From Bordetella sp. LUAb4 (GTDB lineage Bacteria > Pseudomonadota > Gammaproteobacteria > Burkholderiales > Burkholderiaceae_B), in the NCBI RefSeq assembly GCF_021325795.1, contig NZ_JAHPZX010000007.1:186001-250000 (forward strand): a stretch of DNA of 64,000 nt, read 5' to 3'. Numbering within the stretch: position 1 is the first letter of the stretch; each line of letters opens with the position of its first letter. Below the pieces are notes generated by a model. That model had not been told where the DNA came from. It did no database searches and saw only the letters and a list, made by a program, of their open reading frames with translations. This document shows, piece after piece, positions 1 to 8,314 of this stretch. Made by a program: the position numbers and the translations under genes.

Positions 1-105
1 CCCTGGGAAAGAAGTCTAGACATGAGGGGCGCGCGGATTTAGCCCCGTACGGAAGAATGACTTTCCCTTTCAGAGGAAAAGTCGCACGAACATAATGGGC
101 CCACG

Positions 106-1050
106 ATGGACAAGCTATACAACATGTCGGTTTTTACGAAAGTGGTGGAGATGGGCAGTTTCACTGCCGTGGCTAACCACCTTTCCACCACGGTCGGCAA
201 CATTTCACGCGCCGTCACGGTGTTGGAAGAAGGCCTGAATGCCCGGCTGATTCAGCGCTCCACCCGCCGCCTGGTCGTCACCGACGTGGGGCATCGCTTC
301 TATGATCGCTGCATCGCGATCCTGGGCGACGTCGAGCAAGCCGAAGCCGAAGCAGGCCATGCAACTGTCGCACCACGAGGCGTATTACGCGTTCACGCCG
401 TGCCCGGCTTGGGGCGCACACTGGTCGCCCGAGCAGCCTTGGCCTATAGAAAGGCCTACCCCGACGTCTCGGTGGACCTTCTTCTATCTCAGCGCATGCC
501 GAACCTGCTTGAAGAACAGCTTGATGTCGGGATCGTGATAGCGCGGGCCTTACCGGATTCCACCTACGTCAGCCAGAAGATTGGCGTCAGCCATTGCATC
601 TTGGTGGCATCGCCTGGGTACCTTGAACAGCATCCCCTGGTGCAAACCCCCGAGGACCTTGCCCAGCACGCTTGCGTGTTGTTGACTACGGTGGACTATG
701 CCCCGGACGAATGGCATCTTGAAGGCGAGGGCGGCACATTTTCCCATCGGCCATCGGGCGGCCATCTTGGCGTGAACGACATGGACGCCATGGCGACCGC
801 GCTGCGCGATGGCGCCGGAATTGGTCTGCTGGCGGGCTTCTCAGCGATCGAGGATCTTCGCCGAGGTACGCTGGTGCGGGTATTGCCCGAGTACTACACG
901 AACCAGCGCAACGTTTATACGCTGTACCCATCGCGTCAGTTCGTCGACTCCAAGATCAAGCTGTTCGTGGACACGCTGAAGCTATATGTGGGCGAGCAGC
1001 TTGCAGACTATGCCGCTGAACTGGGCATCTCGGCTAAAGGGACGACTTAA
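106..1050 (+). CDS. LysR-family transcriptional regulator
   Basis: A 314-residue LysR-type activator/repressor of usual family length. The N-terminal winged helix-turn-helix (about residues 1-60) shows the family pattern: FTAVANHLSTTVGNISRAV as the recognition region, then the RLIQRSTRRLVVTDVG wing. The rest is a periplasmic-binding-protein-like effector domain (about 90-300). The style (short HTH, RSTRR wing) is that of the CrgA/PtxR-like subgroup. It reads in the same direction as the SDR-E1-E2-SDR genes that start 243 bases downstream, so it may control them, although LysR targets are more often divergent. Its ligand cannot be told from sequence. The start at 106 gives a normal N-terminus. 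Confidence 0.9.
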   Translation: MDKLYNMSVFTKVVEMGSFTAVANHLSTTVGNISRAVTVLEEGLNARLIQRSTRRLVVTDVGHRFYDRCIAILGDVEQAEAEAGHATVAPRGVLRVHAVPGLGRTLVARAALAYRKAYPDVSVDLLLSQRMPNLLEEQLDVGIVIARALPDSTYVSQKIGVSHCILVASPGYLEQHPLVQTPEDLAQHACVLLTTVDYAPDEWHLEGEGGTFSHRPSGGHLGVNDMDAMATALRDGAGIGLLAGFSAIEDLRRGTLVRVLPEYYTNQRNVYTLYPSRQFVDSKIKLFVDTLKLYVGEQLADYAAELGISAKGTT

Positions 1051-1293
1051 AAATAGCCATCGCCTCAAGGCGTTGTTCGGGGTTTGCGGGCCAAGAATCC
1101 TCCATCTTGGTTAGTCGGTCGGTTTAAGAGCTCACTGCGTTGGGACGTGAACGCAATATAGGGTAAACCCACGCTTGTAAGATAAGTTGATAGGCAGATA
1201 AGCTTGGCGCCAGATGTTCATTTGTGGCGCTGACTTGCCTTTGCGCGCCTCGCGTGGACGTCTCCAATAATTCCTATATGACGAGACAACACC
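1051..1293. promoter_or_regulatory. Intergenic promoter region with GCGCCA-N12-TGGCGC inverted repeat
   Basis: This 243-base gap separates the LysR gene from the SDR-E1-E2 operon and should hold the operon promoter. An inverted repeat has arms at 1207-1212 (GCGCCA) and 1225-1230 (TGGCGC). Its left half, CGCCAGAT, is repeated in the perfect palindrome at 6501-6514 before the GntR gene. A short GC hairpin at 1061-1072 (CGCC-TCAA-GGCG) follows the LysR stop but has no T-run, so it is at best a weak terminator. I could not assign convincing -35/-10 boxes. Confidence 0.35.
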
Positions 1294-2085
1294 ATGGCGA
1301 ATTCCAAGGAGGGGGCCGGCGCGTCCGCTGGTCGGGTGGTGATGTGCACAGGCGCGGCGCAAGGAATAGGACGCGCCATGCTCAATGCCTTCGCCGCCCA
1401 AGGCGAGCGGCTGGCTTTGCTGGATATTGACGCCGATGGCCTGGCGGCGGCGCAGAGTGAATTGCAGCGGGACTATCCCGACGTTGAGACGTTTTGCGTG
1501 ACGGCATCGGTTGCCGACGATGTCCAGGTCGCCCAGGCATTCGATGCCGTGCGCGCCCACTACGGCCGGCTCGATGTGCTGCTGAATAACGCCGGTATTT
1601 CCATGAATCGGCCGTCGCTGGAATTGACGCCGGCTGATTGGCGGCGCGCTATCGATATTGACCTCTCCGGGGTGTTCTATTGCTGCCAGCAGGCCGGGCG
1701 CTCGATGCAGGCCACCGGCGGCGGCGTGATCATCAATACGGCTTCGATGTATGGCGTGGTGGCGGCGCCCGAACGTGCCGCCTATTGCGCGGCCAAGGCA
1801 GGGGTCGTGGCATTGAGCAAATCGCTTGCCGTCGAATGGGCCGAGCTGGGCATACGCGTCAACGCCCTGTGCCCCGGCTACATCCGCACCGCGCTGGTGG
1901 ACTCCCTGATTGAACGGGGCGCGCTGGACGCGCAGCGCATCAGCGCGCGTACGCCGATGGGGCGCCTGGGCACGCCGGAAGACGTGGTCGCCGTCGCCTG
2001 CTTCCTGGCCTCCGATGCGGCGGCTTTCGTGACCGGCCACGCCATGTTGGCCGACGGCGGTTGGACCGCCAACGGATATATGTAG
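1294..2085 (+). CDS. SDR-family NAD(P)-dependent oxidoreductase
   Basis: A 263-residue classical short-chain dehydrogenase/reductase. The Rossmann glycine motif TGAAQGIG is near the N-terminus (about residues 14-21), the structural NNAG motif is near residue 98, and the catalytic Ser and YCAAK (Tyr-x3-Lys) motif is near 150-170. The C-terminal GHAMLADGGW is typical of the family. It is the first gene of a run with the E1 and E2 genes (E1 starts 8 bases after its stop), which suggests that it makes or interconverts the 2-oxoacid or acyloin substrate of that complex, as acetoin/diacetyl reductases do. The exact substrate is not readable. Confidence 0.88.
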   Translation: MANSKEGAGASAGRVVMCTGAAQGIGRAMLNAFAAQGERLALLDIDADGLAAAQSELQRDYPDVETFCVTASVADDVQVAQAFDAVRAHYGRLDVLLNNAGISMNRPSLELTPADWRRAIDIDLSGVFYCCQQAGRSMQATGGGVIINTASMYGVVAAPERAAYCAAKAGVVALSKSLAVEWAELGIRVNALCPGYIRTALVDSLIERGALDAQRISARTPMGRLGTPEDVVAVACFLASDAAAFVTGHAMLADGGWTANGYM

Positions 2086-2093
2086 GAATCACC

Positions 2094-4283
2094 ATGCCCC
2101 AATTCACAAACCTGACACCGCAATCTCCCTGGACCGCGCTGACCACGACCGATCAAGACTGGGACGCCGCGGACCCCACGCTGCTGGGGACATTGCTGGC
2201 CCATTGCCATCTGATCCGAGGATTTGAAGAGGCCGTGCTGGACTTGGCCGGCAAAGGCCTGGTACACGGGCCGGCGCATTCGAGCATCGGCCAGGAGGGC
2301 GGCGCGGCAGGTTCCATCGTGACCTTGCGAGCGCAGGACGGCGTGAACGGCTCGCATCGTGGCCATCATCAATTCCTGGCGAAGTCACTGGCGTATCTGT
2401 GCCCGCAGGGAATAGACCCGCGCGCTGAATTGACACCCGCAGTTCAAGGTTTGCTACAGCGGACGTTGGCGGAGATCCTGGGTCTGTCCCAAGGTTTCTG
2501 CAACGGCCGTGGCGGCTCCATGCACTTGCGCTGGACCGAAGCGGGCGCCCTGGGCACCAATGCCATCGTCGGCGGTGGGGTGCCGATGGCCGCCGGGCAG
2601 GCCTGGGCGCATCGCCACGCCGGCACCGACGCGGTGATGGTCAGCTACTTCGGCGACGGCGCCGTGAATATCGGTTCCGTCCTGGAGACGATGAACCTGG
2701 CCGCCGCCTGGAAGCTGCCACTCTGTTTCTTCATCGAGAACAATCGCTACGCGGTATCGACCCACGTCGATGAAAGCACCGCCGAGCCACGCTTGTCCGC
2801 ACGCGGCCTGGGATTCAATATCCCCAGCTGGCAGGTCGACGGCATGGATCCCCTGGCGGTTCATCTGGCGATGCAGGCCGCGCTGGCCCATATGCGGGCG
2901 GGCAACGGGCCTACGGTGATCGAGGCCGACGTCTATCGTTTCTTCCATCAGAACGGCCCCTATGCCGGCAGCGCCTTCGGCTATCGCAGCAAGGAAGAAG
3001 AACAGTCTTGGCGCGCACGCGATCCCTTGGCCCTGATGGCGACGCGCATGCAGGCGCGCGGCCTAATCGACGAGGCGGGCGTGCAGGCATTGCGTGAACG
3101 CGTGCTGCAGGCAATGCGCCACGCCGTGGCGGAATTGACGGAGGCCGACCCGCAAGCCGGGGAGGGCAAGCGGCGCATTCGCCCCTCGCTATGGCCTTCG
3201 ACGGATTTTCGCGATGTCGGCATGTTGGGCGATCTGTCGGAGATGCAGGGCTTGCGCTACGCGGACCAGGATAGCGGGGCAGTGCCGCTGGCCGAGCGCC
3301 CCTTCATCGATGTGGTGGCCGATGTGATGGATAGGCGTATGTCGCAAGACCCCGGCGTAGTGGTGATGGGGGAGGATGTGCATCGCCTGAAGGGCGGCAC
3401 CAACGGGGCCACGCGTGGGCTTAGCAAAAGCTATCCCGATCGCTGCCTGGGAACACCGATCAGCGAGAACGCGTTCGTGGGCCTGGCTGGCGGCATGGCG
3501 CTGGACGGCCGCTATCGTCCAGTGGTGGAGTTCATGTATCCGGACTTCATGTGGGTCGCCGCCGACCAGGTGTTCAACCAGATCGGCAAGGTACGCCACA
3601 TGTTCGGCGGACGCGATGACGTGCCGCTGGTGCTGCGCACCAAGGTGGCGATTGGTACGGGATACGGATCCCAACATTCGATGGACCCGGCGGGAATTTT
3701 TGCGACCTGCCCAGGATGGCGCATCGTGGCGCCGTCCAATCCTTATGACTATGTGGGACTGATGAACTCGGCCTTGCAGTGCCGCGATCCCGTCTTGGTG
3801 ATCGAGCACGTCGATCTATACAACAGCAAAGGGCTGGGGCCGGTCGACGATTACGACTACTACCTGCCCGTCGGCAAGGCGGCGCTGCGGCGCAGCGGGC
3901 CCGACGTGACGGTGATCACCTATCTGTCGATGGTGGGGCATGCGGCCGAGGCGATGGATCGCTGTGGTGTGCAGGGTGATCTGGTCGACTTGCGCTGGCT
4001 GGATCGCGCCAGCCTGGATTGGGATACGCTAGGAGCCAGCATACGCAAGACAAATAATGTGTTGATCGTGGAGCAGGGGGCGCGCGGGACATCCTATGGT
4101 GGCTGGCTGGCCGATGAAATACAACGGCGCTACTTCGATTGGCTGGATCAGCCGGTACAACGGGTGACGGGGGGACTGGCGGCGCCAAGTATTTCCAAGG
4201 TGCTGGAACGGGCTGCCGCGGCGCGTACCGACGAGGTCGAAGCCGCACTGCGCGAAGTCATGGCCAACCAGGGAGCCGCGTGA
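2094..4283 (+). CDS. Fused alpha/beta E1 subunit of a thiamine-dependent 2-oxoacid (acetoin-type) dehydrogenase
   Basis: A 729-residue protein joining both E1 subunits, which are usually separate genes. The alpha part (about 1-380) carries the thiamine diphosphate motif GDGAVNIG (near residue 187) followed about 30 residues later by the ENN end. The beta part (about 400-729) begins with FIDVVADVMDRRM and carries VVMGEDV and the beta-subunit transketolase fold. It would decarboxylate or cleave its substrate and pass the acyl group to the lipoyl arm of the adjacent E2. An in-frame start 33 bases upstream overlaps the SDR gene; the ATG at 2094, preceded by TAGGAATCACC, is preferred. The stop overlaps the E2 start (ATG at 4283). 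No E3 gene follows, so a housekeeping dihydrolipoamide dehydrogenase is presumably used. Confidence 0.9.
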   Translation: MPQFTNLTPQSPWTALTTTDQDWDAADPTLLGTLLAHCHLIRGFEEAVLDLAGKGLVHGPAHSSIGQEGGAAGSIVTLRAQDGVNGSHRGHHQFLAKSLAYLCPQGIDPRAELTPAVQGLLQRTLAEILGLSQGFCNGRGGSMHLRWTEAGALGTNAIVGGGVPMAAGQAWAHRHAGTDAVMVSYFGDGAVNIGSVLETMNLAAAWKLPLCFFIENNRYAVSTHVDESTAEPRLSARGLGFNIPSWQVDGMDPLAVHLAMQAALAHMRAGNGPTVIEADVYRFFHQNGPYAGSAFGYRSKEEEQSWRARDPLALMATRMQARGLIDEAGVQALRERVLQAMRHAVAELTEADPQAGEGKRRIRPSLWPSTDFRDVGMLGDLSEMQGLRYADQDSGAVPLAERPFIDVVADVMDRRMSQDPGVVVMGEDVHRLKGGTNGATRGLSKSYPDRCLGTPISENAFVGLAGGMALDGRYRPVVEFMYPDFMWVAADQVFNQIGKVRHMFGGRDDVPLVLRTKVAIGTGYGSQHSMDPAGIFATCPGWRIVAPSNPYDYVGLMNSALQCRDPVLVIEHVDLYNSKGLGPVDDYDYYLPVGKAALRRSGPDVTVITYLSMVGHAAEAMDRCGVQGDLVDLRWLDRASLDWDTLGASIRKTNNVLIVEQGARGTSYGGWLADEIQRRYFDWLDQPVQRVTGGLAAPSISKVLERAAAARTDEVEAALREVMANQGAA

Positions 4284-5575
4284 TGCCCACTTTGATACGC
4301 ATGCCGGAGATTTCGGCGAACGCAGCCGCGGCCCAGTTGGTGGAATGGCTGGTGGAAGAGGGCGCCACGGTGGCCGCCGATGATGTGGTTGCCAGCATCG
4401 AGACGGACAAGGCGGTGGTGGATTTGAACGCCGGTGCGGCTGGGACGCTGGTGCGCCGGCTGGCCAAGGCGGGTGATCAGGTCGCGGTAGGCGCTGCCGT
4501 GGCAGTGGTATTAGGGCAAGGGGAACGGGCGGATGCGGTCGATGCCTTGCTGGCGCAGGATGGCAAGAAAGCGATTGCGAATGAAGCAGCGACAAGCCCC
4601 GCGCCTCAAACACCGGCCGCTCACCCGCCCGAACGCTCCTTCGCCAGCCCGCTGGCGCGAAAGCTGGCGCGGCAGGCGGGCATTCCTCTTGAGGAACTGC
4701 ACGGCAGCGGCCCGCTGGGCAGAGTCGTCAAGCGGGACATAGAGCGAGCCCAGGCAGCTCGCGAGGCTGCGCTCAACCAGGCCGCTAACCCGGCGATCAA
4801 CCCAGCGGTCAACCCCGCCTTCGAGTCCATCCCCCATACCCCCATGCGCGCCACCATCGCGCGGCGGTTGAGGGAGAGCAAGCAGCATATCCCCCATTTC
4901 TACCTGCGGGGTAAGTGCCGGATGGAGGCGCTGTACGCCCTGCGTGCGCAACTGAATCACGCGGGACAGCGAGACGAGGATTTAGGACAGGAACGGCCGT
5001 CCAGTGAAGCCCACCATAAGCATTCCGCCGCCGAGCGACACGGTGCTCGCAGGTTTTCCGTGAATGATTTCATCATCAAGGCGGCCGCGTGCACTTTGCG
5101 GGATCTGCCCGATACCAATGTGATCTGGACCGATAGCGCCATGCAGCGCTACCGCCAGGTCGATATTGCGGTAGCCGTCGCCATACCGGGAGGGTTGATC
5201 ACCCCGGTGCTGCACGCGGTCGAAACCTTGTCTTTGTCGCAACTTAGCACCACGATGGCCGAGCTGGCATCCCGCGCCCGTGAATCCCGTTTGCTGCCTC
5301 ATGAGTATCAAGGTGGTACGTTCTCCATCAGCAATCTGGGCATGTATGGCGTGACGGAATTCGCCGCCATCATCAATCCCCCGCAATCGGCCATTCTGGC
5401 CGTAGGCGCCAGCAACCGCGTTCCAGTGGTGGAACCAGATGGAAGTTTAGGTACGGGTGTGGTGATGGAATACACCTTGTCGGTCGATCACCGCGCCATC
5501 GATGGTGCGCTGGCGGCCAAATGGATGGCACGTTTCCAACATTACATGGAGCATCCGGCGACCATGTTGGTATGA
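4283..5575 (+). CDS. Dihydrolipoamide acyltransferase (E2) of the 2-oxoacid/acetoin dehydrogenase complex
   Basis: A 430-residue E2 with one lipoyl domain (1-80; lipoylated Lys43 in ETDKAVVD), a peripheral subunit-binding domain (about 120-155, LARKLARQAGIPLEELHGSG) and a catalytic domain from about 190. The active-site motif DHRAIDG puts the catalytic His near residue 403. The linker between binding and catalytic domains holds a four-residue repeat (NQAA-NPAI-NPAV-NPAF) encoded by four 12-base units at 4775-4822. A hydrophilic His/Arg/Glu-rich insert lies near residues 228-258. The open frame extends upstream to 4139, but the lipoyl domain begins exactly at the ATG at 4283, which overlaps the E1 stop and implies translational coupling. 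Confidence 0.93.
   Translation: MPTLIRMPEISANAAAAQLVEWLVEEGATVAADDVVASIETDKAVVDLNAGAAGTLVRRLAKAGDQVAVGAAVAVVLGQGERADAVDALLAQDGKKAIANEAATSPAPQTPAAHPPERSFASPLARKLARQAGIPLEELHGSGPLGRVVKRDIERAQAAREAALNQAANPAINPAVNPAFESIPHTPMRATIARRLRESKQHIPHFYLRGKCRMEALYALRAQLNHAGQRDEDLGQERPSSEAHHKHSAAERHGARRFSVNDFIIKAAACTLRDLPDTNVIWTDSAMQRYRQVDIAVAVAIPGGLITPVLHAVETLSLSQLSTTMAELASRARESRLLPHEYQGGTFSISNLGMYGVTEFAAIINPPQSAILAVGASNRVPVVEPDGSLGTGVVMEYTLSVDHRAIDGALAAKWMARFQHYMEHPATMLV
4775..4822 (+). repeat. In-frame 12-base tandem repeat (four units) in the E2 linker
   Basis: Four adjacent 12-base units starting at 4775, 4787, 4799 and 4811 encode NQAA, NPAI, NPAV and NPAF. The last three share AACCC-GC. They sit in the flexible linker before the catalytic domain, where length change would be tolerated. 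Confidence 0.75.
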
Positions 5576-5689
5576 AATGTCCGCTATCACGATTGAGGCT
5601 GGCGGGAACACCAGGCGGGACGGAAGCTCGCAGGTACAGGTAAACAGGTCCGGCGCTGTCCGTTCGTTATAGGGTTGCAAGGAATCATC

Positions 5690-6490
5690 ATGGCAAAGCA
5701 TGACTTCACAGACCGCGTCCTGGTACTGACCGGCGCGACGGGCGGCATCGGCAGGGCCGTGGCGGCATTGTTCTATGACGCCGGCGCGCGCCTGTATTTG
5801 ATCGACCGGGACGCGGACGCACTGGCCGCGCTAGCTCGTGAACTAGGCGCGGACCCTCAACACGCATCCGCTGAAAAGAACGATCAGGTCCTGTCCCAAG
5901 GGTTGGGATCCGCACGCGTGCTGACGCATGCGATGGACGTTTCTTCGTCCACGGACGCCGATACCGCCGCGAGCCGCATCGCCGCTGCCTGGGGCGGGGT
6001 GGATTTTCTGGTGCCGGCCGCGGGCATCTATCCAATCGCCCCGATAGCCGCGATGAGCGACGAGCAATGGCGTCAGACGCTGGCCATCAACCTGGATGGC
6101 GTGTTTTACCTGACCCAGCGGCTGCTTGCGCTGCTGCGTCCGGGCAGCGCCATCGTGAATCTCGGTTCCATGGCGGCGCATCGTGGGGCGGTACACAATG
6201 CCCACTACAGTGCCTCGAAGGGGGCCTTGCTCAGCTTCACGCGCAGCATCGCCCGCGAGCTGGGCCCGAACACGCGGGTCAATGCCGTGTCTCCAGGTAT
6301 CATCGAGACCCCCATGGTGGCTGACTTGTTGAAAACGCGGGCGGATGAGTCGGTGGCGCAGTCCATGCTCAAGCGCCTGGGACAAGCCCACGAGGTCGCC
6401 ACGGCCATTGCGTTTTTGTGCAGTGAGGACGCCAGCTTCATCACTGCGCAGGTGCTGCATGTGAATGGCGGGCTGTATGTCCCGGGCTAG
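5690..6490 (+). CDS. SDR-family NAD(P)-dependent oxidoreductase
   Basis: A 266-residue classical SDR. It shows TGATGGIG near residue 15, a PAAGIYP stretch where NNAG is usual, a catalytic Ser in LGSMAAHRG, the YSASK motif, and the C-terminal HVNGGLYVPG. A hydrophilic insert (about residues 55-80, DPQHASAEKNDQVLSQG) lengthens the loop after beta-strand 3. The ATG at 5690 has a good ribosome site (AAGGAATCATC), better than a TTG at 5675. It follows the E2 gene after 114 bases and probably belongs to the same pathway as a second alcohol/ketone-interconverting enzyme. Substrate unknown. Confidence 0.87.
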   Translation: MAKHDFTDRVLVLTGATGGIGRAVAALFYDAGARLYLIDRDADALAALARELGADPQHASAEKNDQVLSQGLGSARVLTHAMDVSSSTDADTAASRIAAAWGGVDFLVPAAGIYPIAPIAAMSDEQWRQTLAINLDGVFYLTQRLLALLRPGSAIVNLGSMAAHRGAVHNAHYSASKGALLSFTRSIARELGPNTRVNAVSPGIIETPMVADLLKTRADESVAQSMLKRLGQAHEVATAIAFLCSEDASFITAQVLHVNGGLYVPG

Positions 6491-6500
6491 CATGTCGGGA

Positions 6501-6514
6501 CGCCAGATCTGGCG
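6501..6514. promoter_or_regulatory. Perfect 14-base palindrome upstream of the GntR gene
   Basis: CGCCAGATCTGGCG lies 10 bases after the SDR stop and 123 bases before the GntR start. FadR-type regulators often bind short palindromes of this form, so it may be the regulator's operator. It could instead fold as a five-pair hairpin and act as a weak terminator, but no T-run follows. Confidence 0.4.
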
Positions 6515-6637
6515 AACTGGCGCAGCGGGCAAGCCGGCGGCATTGGCGTTGCCGTCACTGCCATTGCCATCGCCATTGCCCAGCTCGACCAACCAGCGCT
6601 GCGGCCCTGCAATCGGAACCAGGACATACGTACATTG

Positions 6638-7432
6638 ATGACCGACGCCGCGAAGAAATCCTCCACGTTTGCCGCGTTGCGCGGTGAACCACCCATCGCG
6701 CGCGCCGCCACTTTGCCGGCGGAGGTCGCCGAACGCCTGCGCCTTGCCATCGGTCGCCGCGACATCGTCGACGAGGACAACAAGCTGCCGTCAGAAGCGG
6801 AATTGGCGCAGGTGTATGGCGTCAGCCGCCCGGTCATCCGCGAGGCGATGTCGCTGCTCAAGGCAGATGGCCTGGTCATCGCGCATCAAGGACGCGGCCA
6901 GTTCGTCAACCCGGCCGGCAGCAATGTCTTCCGGTTGGAACCGAACGTCGAAAGCAGCGGAGACTTGCGCGAGCTGTTCGAGTTCCTGCTGTCCGTCGAA
7001 GTGCCTGCCACGCGTCTGGCGGCCGAGCGTCGCGATCCGCAAGGCTTGCTGGCCATACAGCAAGCCTACGCCCGGCTTTATGACGTGACGAACAGGGGAG
7101 TGGACGCTGCCCCAACCACACGCGGCAACGAAGCCGCGGACGGCGCCGACGAGGACGGCGAATTCCACCGTGCCATCGTCGCCGCCAGCGGCAACCGTTA
7201 TTTCATCGCGTTCGCGGATTTCCTCGATGCGCGCGTACGGCGCATGATCCGCCTGGCGCGCAAGAACACCCGCACGCGTTCCGCCGAATGGGTCTGGCAG
7301 GTGCAGCAGGAGCACGAAGCCATCTTGCGCGCCATCGAAGCGGGCGACCCCGATGCGGCCAGCCATGCCGCCGCCACCCACTTGAACAATGCCGCGGCAA
7401 GATTGGCCCTGTATCAGCAGGACCAAGGCTGA
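6638..7432 (+). CDS. GntR-family (FadR/FCD-type) transcriptional regulator
   Basis: A 264-residue regulator. The N-terminal winged HTH (about 25-90) shows LPSEAELAQVYGVSRPVIREAM and GLVIAHQGRGQFV, followed by an all-helical FCD effector domain. Metal- or ligand-contacting His residues are visible in GEFHRAIVAAS, QQEHEAILRAIEAGD and AATHL. A low-complexity insert (about 155-172, GVDAAPTTRGNEAADGADED) interrupts the FCD domain. The ATG at 6638 is chosen over the adjoining TTG at 6635. Its position at the end of the SDR-E1-E2-SDR run suggests that it represses that run in response to a carboxylate ligand. Confidence 0.88.
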   Translation: MTDAAKKSSTFAALRGEPPIARAATLPAEVAERLRLAIGRRDIVDEDNKLPSEAELAQVYGVSRPVIREAMSLLKADGLVIAHQGRGQFVNPAGSNVFRLEPNVESSGDLRELFEFLLSVEVPATRLAAERRDPQGLLAIQQAYARLYDVTNRGVDAAPTTRGNEAADGADEDGEFHRAIVAASGNRYFIAFADFLDARVRRMIRLARKNTRTRSAEWVWQVQQEHEAILRAIEAGDPDAASHAAATHLNNAAARLALYQQDQG

Positions 7433-7456
7433 AGGGTTTTCGTGGCCCTGTACCGT

Positions 7457-8314
7457 TCAGGTCATCAACCACCCACCCGCCACATCCACCACCTGCCCGG
7501 TAATGAAGCGCGCTTGATCAGATGCCAGGAACAGGCAGGCATCGGCCACTTCCTCCGGCGTCCCAAGTCGCCGCAAGGCGGTGATTTCCGCCACGGCGTC
7601 ATTGATCTCACGCGGCACGCTCTTGAGCAGCGGTGTCGCGATGCGCCCCGGCGCCAGGCCGTTGACGGTGATGTTGTACTCGCCCAATTCGCCCGCCCAA
7701 TGGCGCGTCAGTCCGATCAAAGCCGCCTTGGTCGCGGCGTAGTGCCCGGCGACGATGTCGCAATACGCCTTGCCAGCCACCGAAGACATATTGATGATCC
7801 GACCCTGGCGCCGCTGCACCATATGCGGCGTGGTCAGATGCGCCATGTAGTACACGCTGTTCAGGTTGACCGCCATGACGGTCTCCCATTCCTTGGGCTG
7901 CATTTCCCAGACTTTGAGCGCGCGGCCATTGGTCTTGGGCGAGATGCCGACGTTATTGACCAGGATGTCGGCCCCACCCAGCGCCGCGCCCAGCTTGTCG
8001 CATGCAGCCTGGCACGCGGAGAAATCCTGCACATCCGCGTTGGCATACAGGACGCGATGCCCTGCGCCCGCGAGTTCCTCTTGCAGCCGCGCACCCCCTT
8101 CAGGGTCGCGGTCGATCAGGCCGACGGCGGCGCCTTCGGCCGCCAGCGCGCGCACGATGGCGGAGCCGATACCACCGATCGCGCCCGTGACATAGGCAGT
8201 CTGCCCGACGAAGCGCATGCCCGCCGTGCCCGCCACCGCAGCGCCCGTAGTTGCGCCCACCGCAACGCCCGCTTGTGCGCCGCCGCCTTGAGCCCCGCCG
8301 CCGGCCCCGCTCAT
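7457..8314 (-). CDS. SDR-family oxidoreductase with Gly/Ala-rich N-terminal extension
   Basis: A 285-residue classical SDR: TGAIGGIG at about residues 40-47, NNVG, the catalytic Ser in MSSVAGKAY and Tyr-x3-Lys in HYAATK, and a C-terminal VDVAGGW. The first 30 residues are a Gly/Ala/Thr-rich tail (GAGGGAQGGGAQAGVAVG) not seen in ordinary SDRs. A later initiation codon cannot be excluded, but the start at 8314 overlaps the stop of the upstream oxidoreductase gene as ATGA, which supports it. It is the last gene of the minus-strand importer operon and resembles acetoacetyl-CoA reductase-like SDRs. Substrate not readable. Confidence 0.85.
   Translation of the reverse strand: MSGAGGGAQGGGAQAGVAVGATTGAAVAGTAGMRFVGQTAYVTGAIGGIGSAIVRALAAEGAAVGLIDRDPEGGARLQEELAGAGHRVLYANADVQDFSACQAACDKLGAALGGADILVNNVGISPKTNGRALKVWEMQPKEWETVMAVNLNSVYYMAHLTTPHMVQRRQGRIINMSSVAGKAYCDIVAGHYAATKAALIGLTRHWAGELGEYNITVNGLAPGRIATPLLKSVPREINDAVAEITALRRLGTPEEVADACLFLASDQARFITGQVVDVAGGWLMT

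Noticed and set aside
1061-1072. Rho-independent terminator after the first LysR gene
   Set aside because: The hairpin has only four pairs and no T-run, so it was not listed as a terminator.
4139-4282. In-frame N-terminal extension of the E2 gene
   Set aside because: It lies inside the E1 gene and is Gly/Arg-rich; the lipoyl domain begins exactly at 4283.
6528-6580. GCCATTGCC-like short repeats before the GntR gene as a regulatory array
   Set aside because: Units are irregular in spacing and sequence, so I could not separate them from chance.
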